DNA of 5,809 bases from Betaproteobacteria bacterium (GTDB taxonomy: Bacteria; Pseudomonadota; Gammaproteobacteria; Burkholderiales; Casimicrobiaceae), in assembly GCA_013298455.1 (NCBI GenBank), contig JAAFHR010000231.1, positions 1 to 5,809 on the forward strand, in the 5' to 3' direction. Position 1 is the first letter of the stretch. Every line of letters starts with the position of its first letter. Under the pieces are notes generated by a model. It had not been told where the DNA came from. It ran no database searches and saw only the letters and a program-made list of their open reading frames with translations. Shown piece by piece: positions 5,797 to 5,809 of the stretch. The translations under genes were made by a program, and so were the position numbers.

Positions 5797-5809
5797 ATGG
5801 CAAAGCTCA
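5797..5809 (+). CDS. rplA: 50S ribosomal protein L1, first four codons (3' end outside window)
   Basis: ATG at 5797 begins MAKL, the usual start of proteobacterial L1, which forms the mobile stalk at the ribosomal E site and represses its own operon in E. coli. AGGGAG at 5781-5786, inside the end of rplK, is a ribosome binding site ten bases upstream. Only 13 bases are present, so the identification rests mainly on its position directly after rplK. Confidence 0.85.

Noticed and set aside
1..5809. Mobile elements, CRISPR arrays, phage or defence genes
   Set aside because: No transposase, integrase, terminal repeats, spaced repeats or defence-type proteins are visible. Every stretch is explained by core genes and short spacers.

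Overview
The window is a run of translation, transcription and secretion genes, all on the + strand: the 3' end of rpsL (S12), rpsG (S7), fusA (EF-G), tuf (EF-Tu), a tRNA-Trp gene, secE, nusG, rplK (L11) and the first codons of rplA (L1). The protein sequences look betaproteobacterial, most like Burkholderiales. Supporting features are the 396-residue EF-Tu with a CSAADGPMPQTRE segment, the 698-residue EF-G, the short SecE with a KKVAWPTRKET motif, and a tRNA-Trp gene between tuf and secE. This placement rests on remembered family sequences, not a search, and a related gammaproteobacterium cannot be excluded.

Layout: positions 1-2856 are the str group (rpsL end, rpsG, fusA), and 2936-4126 is tuf. 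Positions 4165-4238 encode tRNA-Trp(CCA), and 4280-5809 are the rif-side genes (secE, nusG, rplK, rplA start). Gaps are short (2 to 92 bases) and no gene-free stretch exceeds 100 bases. No convincing strong promoter or U-tract terminator is visible, so the genes are probably read through from upstream. Nearly every spacer instead carries a small inverted repeat able to form an RNA hairpin. The nusG-rplK spacer is the most structured and is a candidate site for L1 autoregulation of rplK-rplA.

The products work together. S12, S7, L11 and L1 are ribosomal proteins. EF-G and EF-Tu drive elongation, and tRNA-Trp is one of EF-Tu's cargoes. NusG couples RNA polymerase to the ribosome or Rho, and SecE is a core subunit of the SecYEG translocon.

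The main oddity is the gene order. In beta- and many gammaproteobacteria, as I know them, one tuf copy follows fusA and leads into rpsJ, while a second, near-identical copy leads into trpT-secE-nusG. Here fusA-tuf runs directly into trpT-secE. That is the join expected from recombination between two tuf copies (tandem duplication or excised circle), from an assembler collapsing the tuf repeat, or from a real single-tuf genome. A change in lysine codon choice along tuf fits a mosaic gene but does not prove one. Otherwise this is core housekeeping DNA, and I see no mobile element, CRISPR array or novel system.
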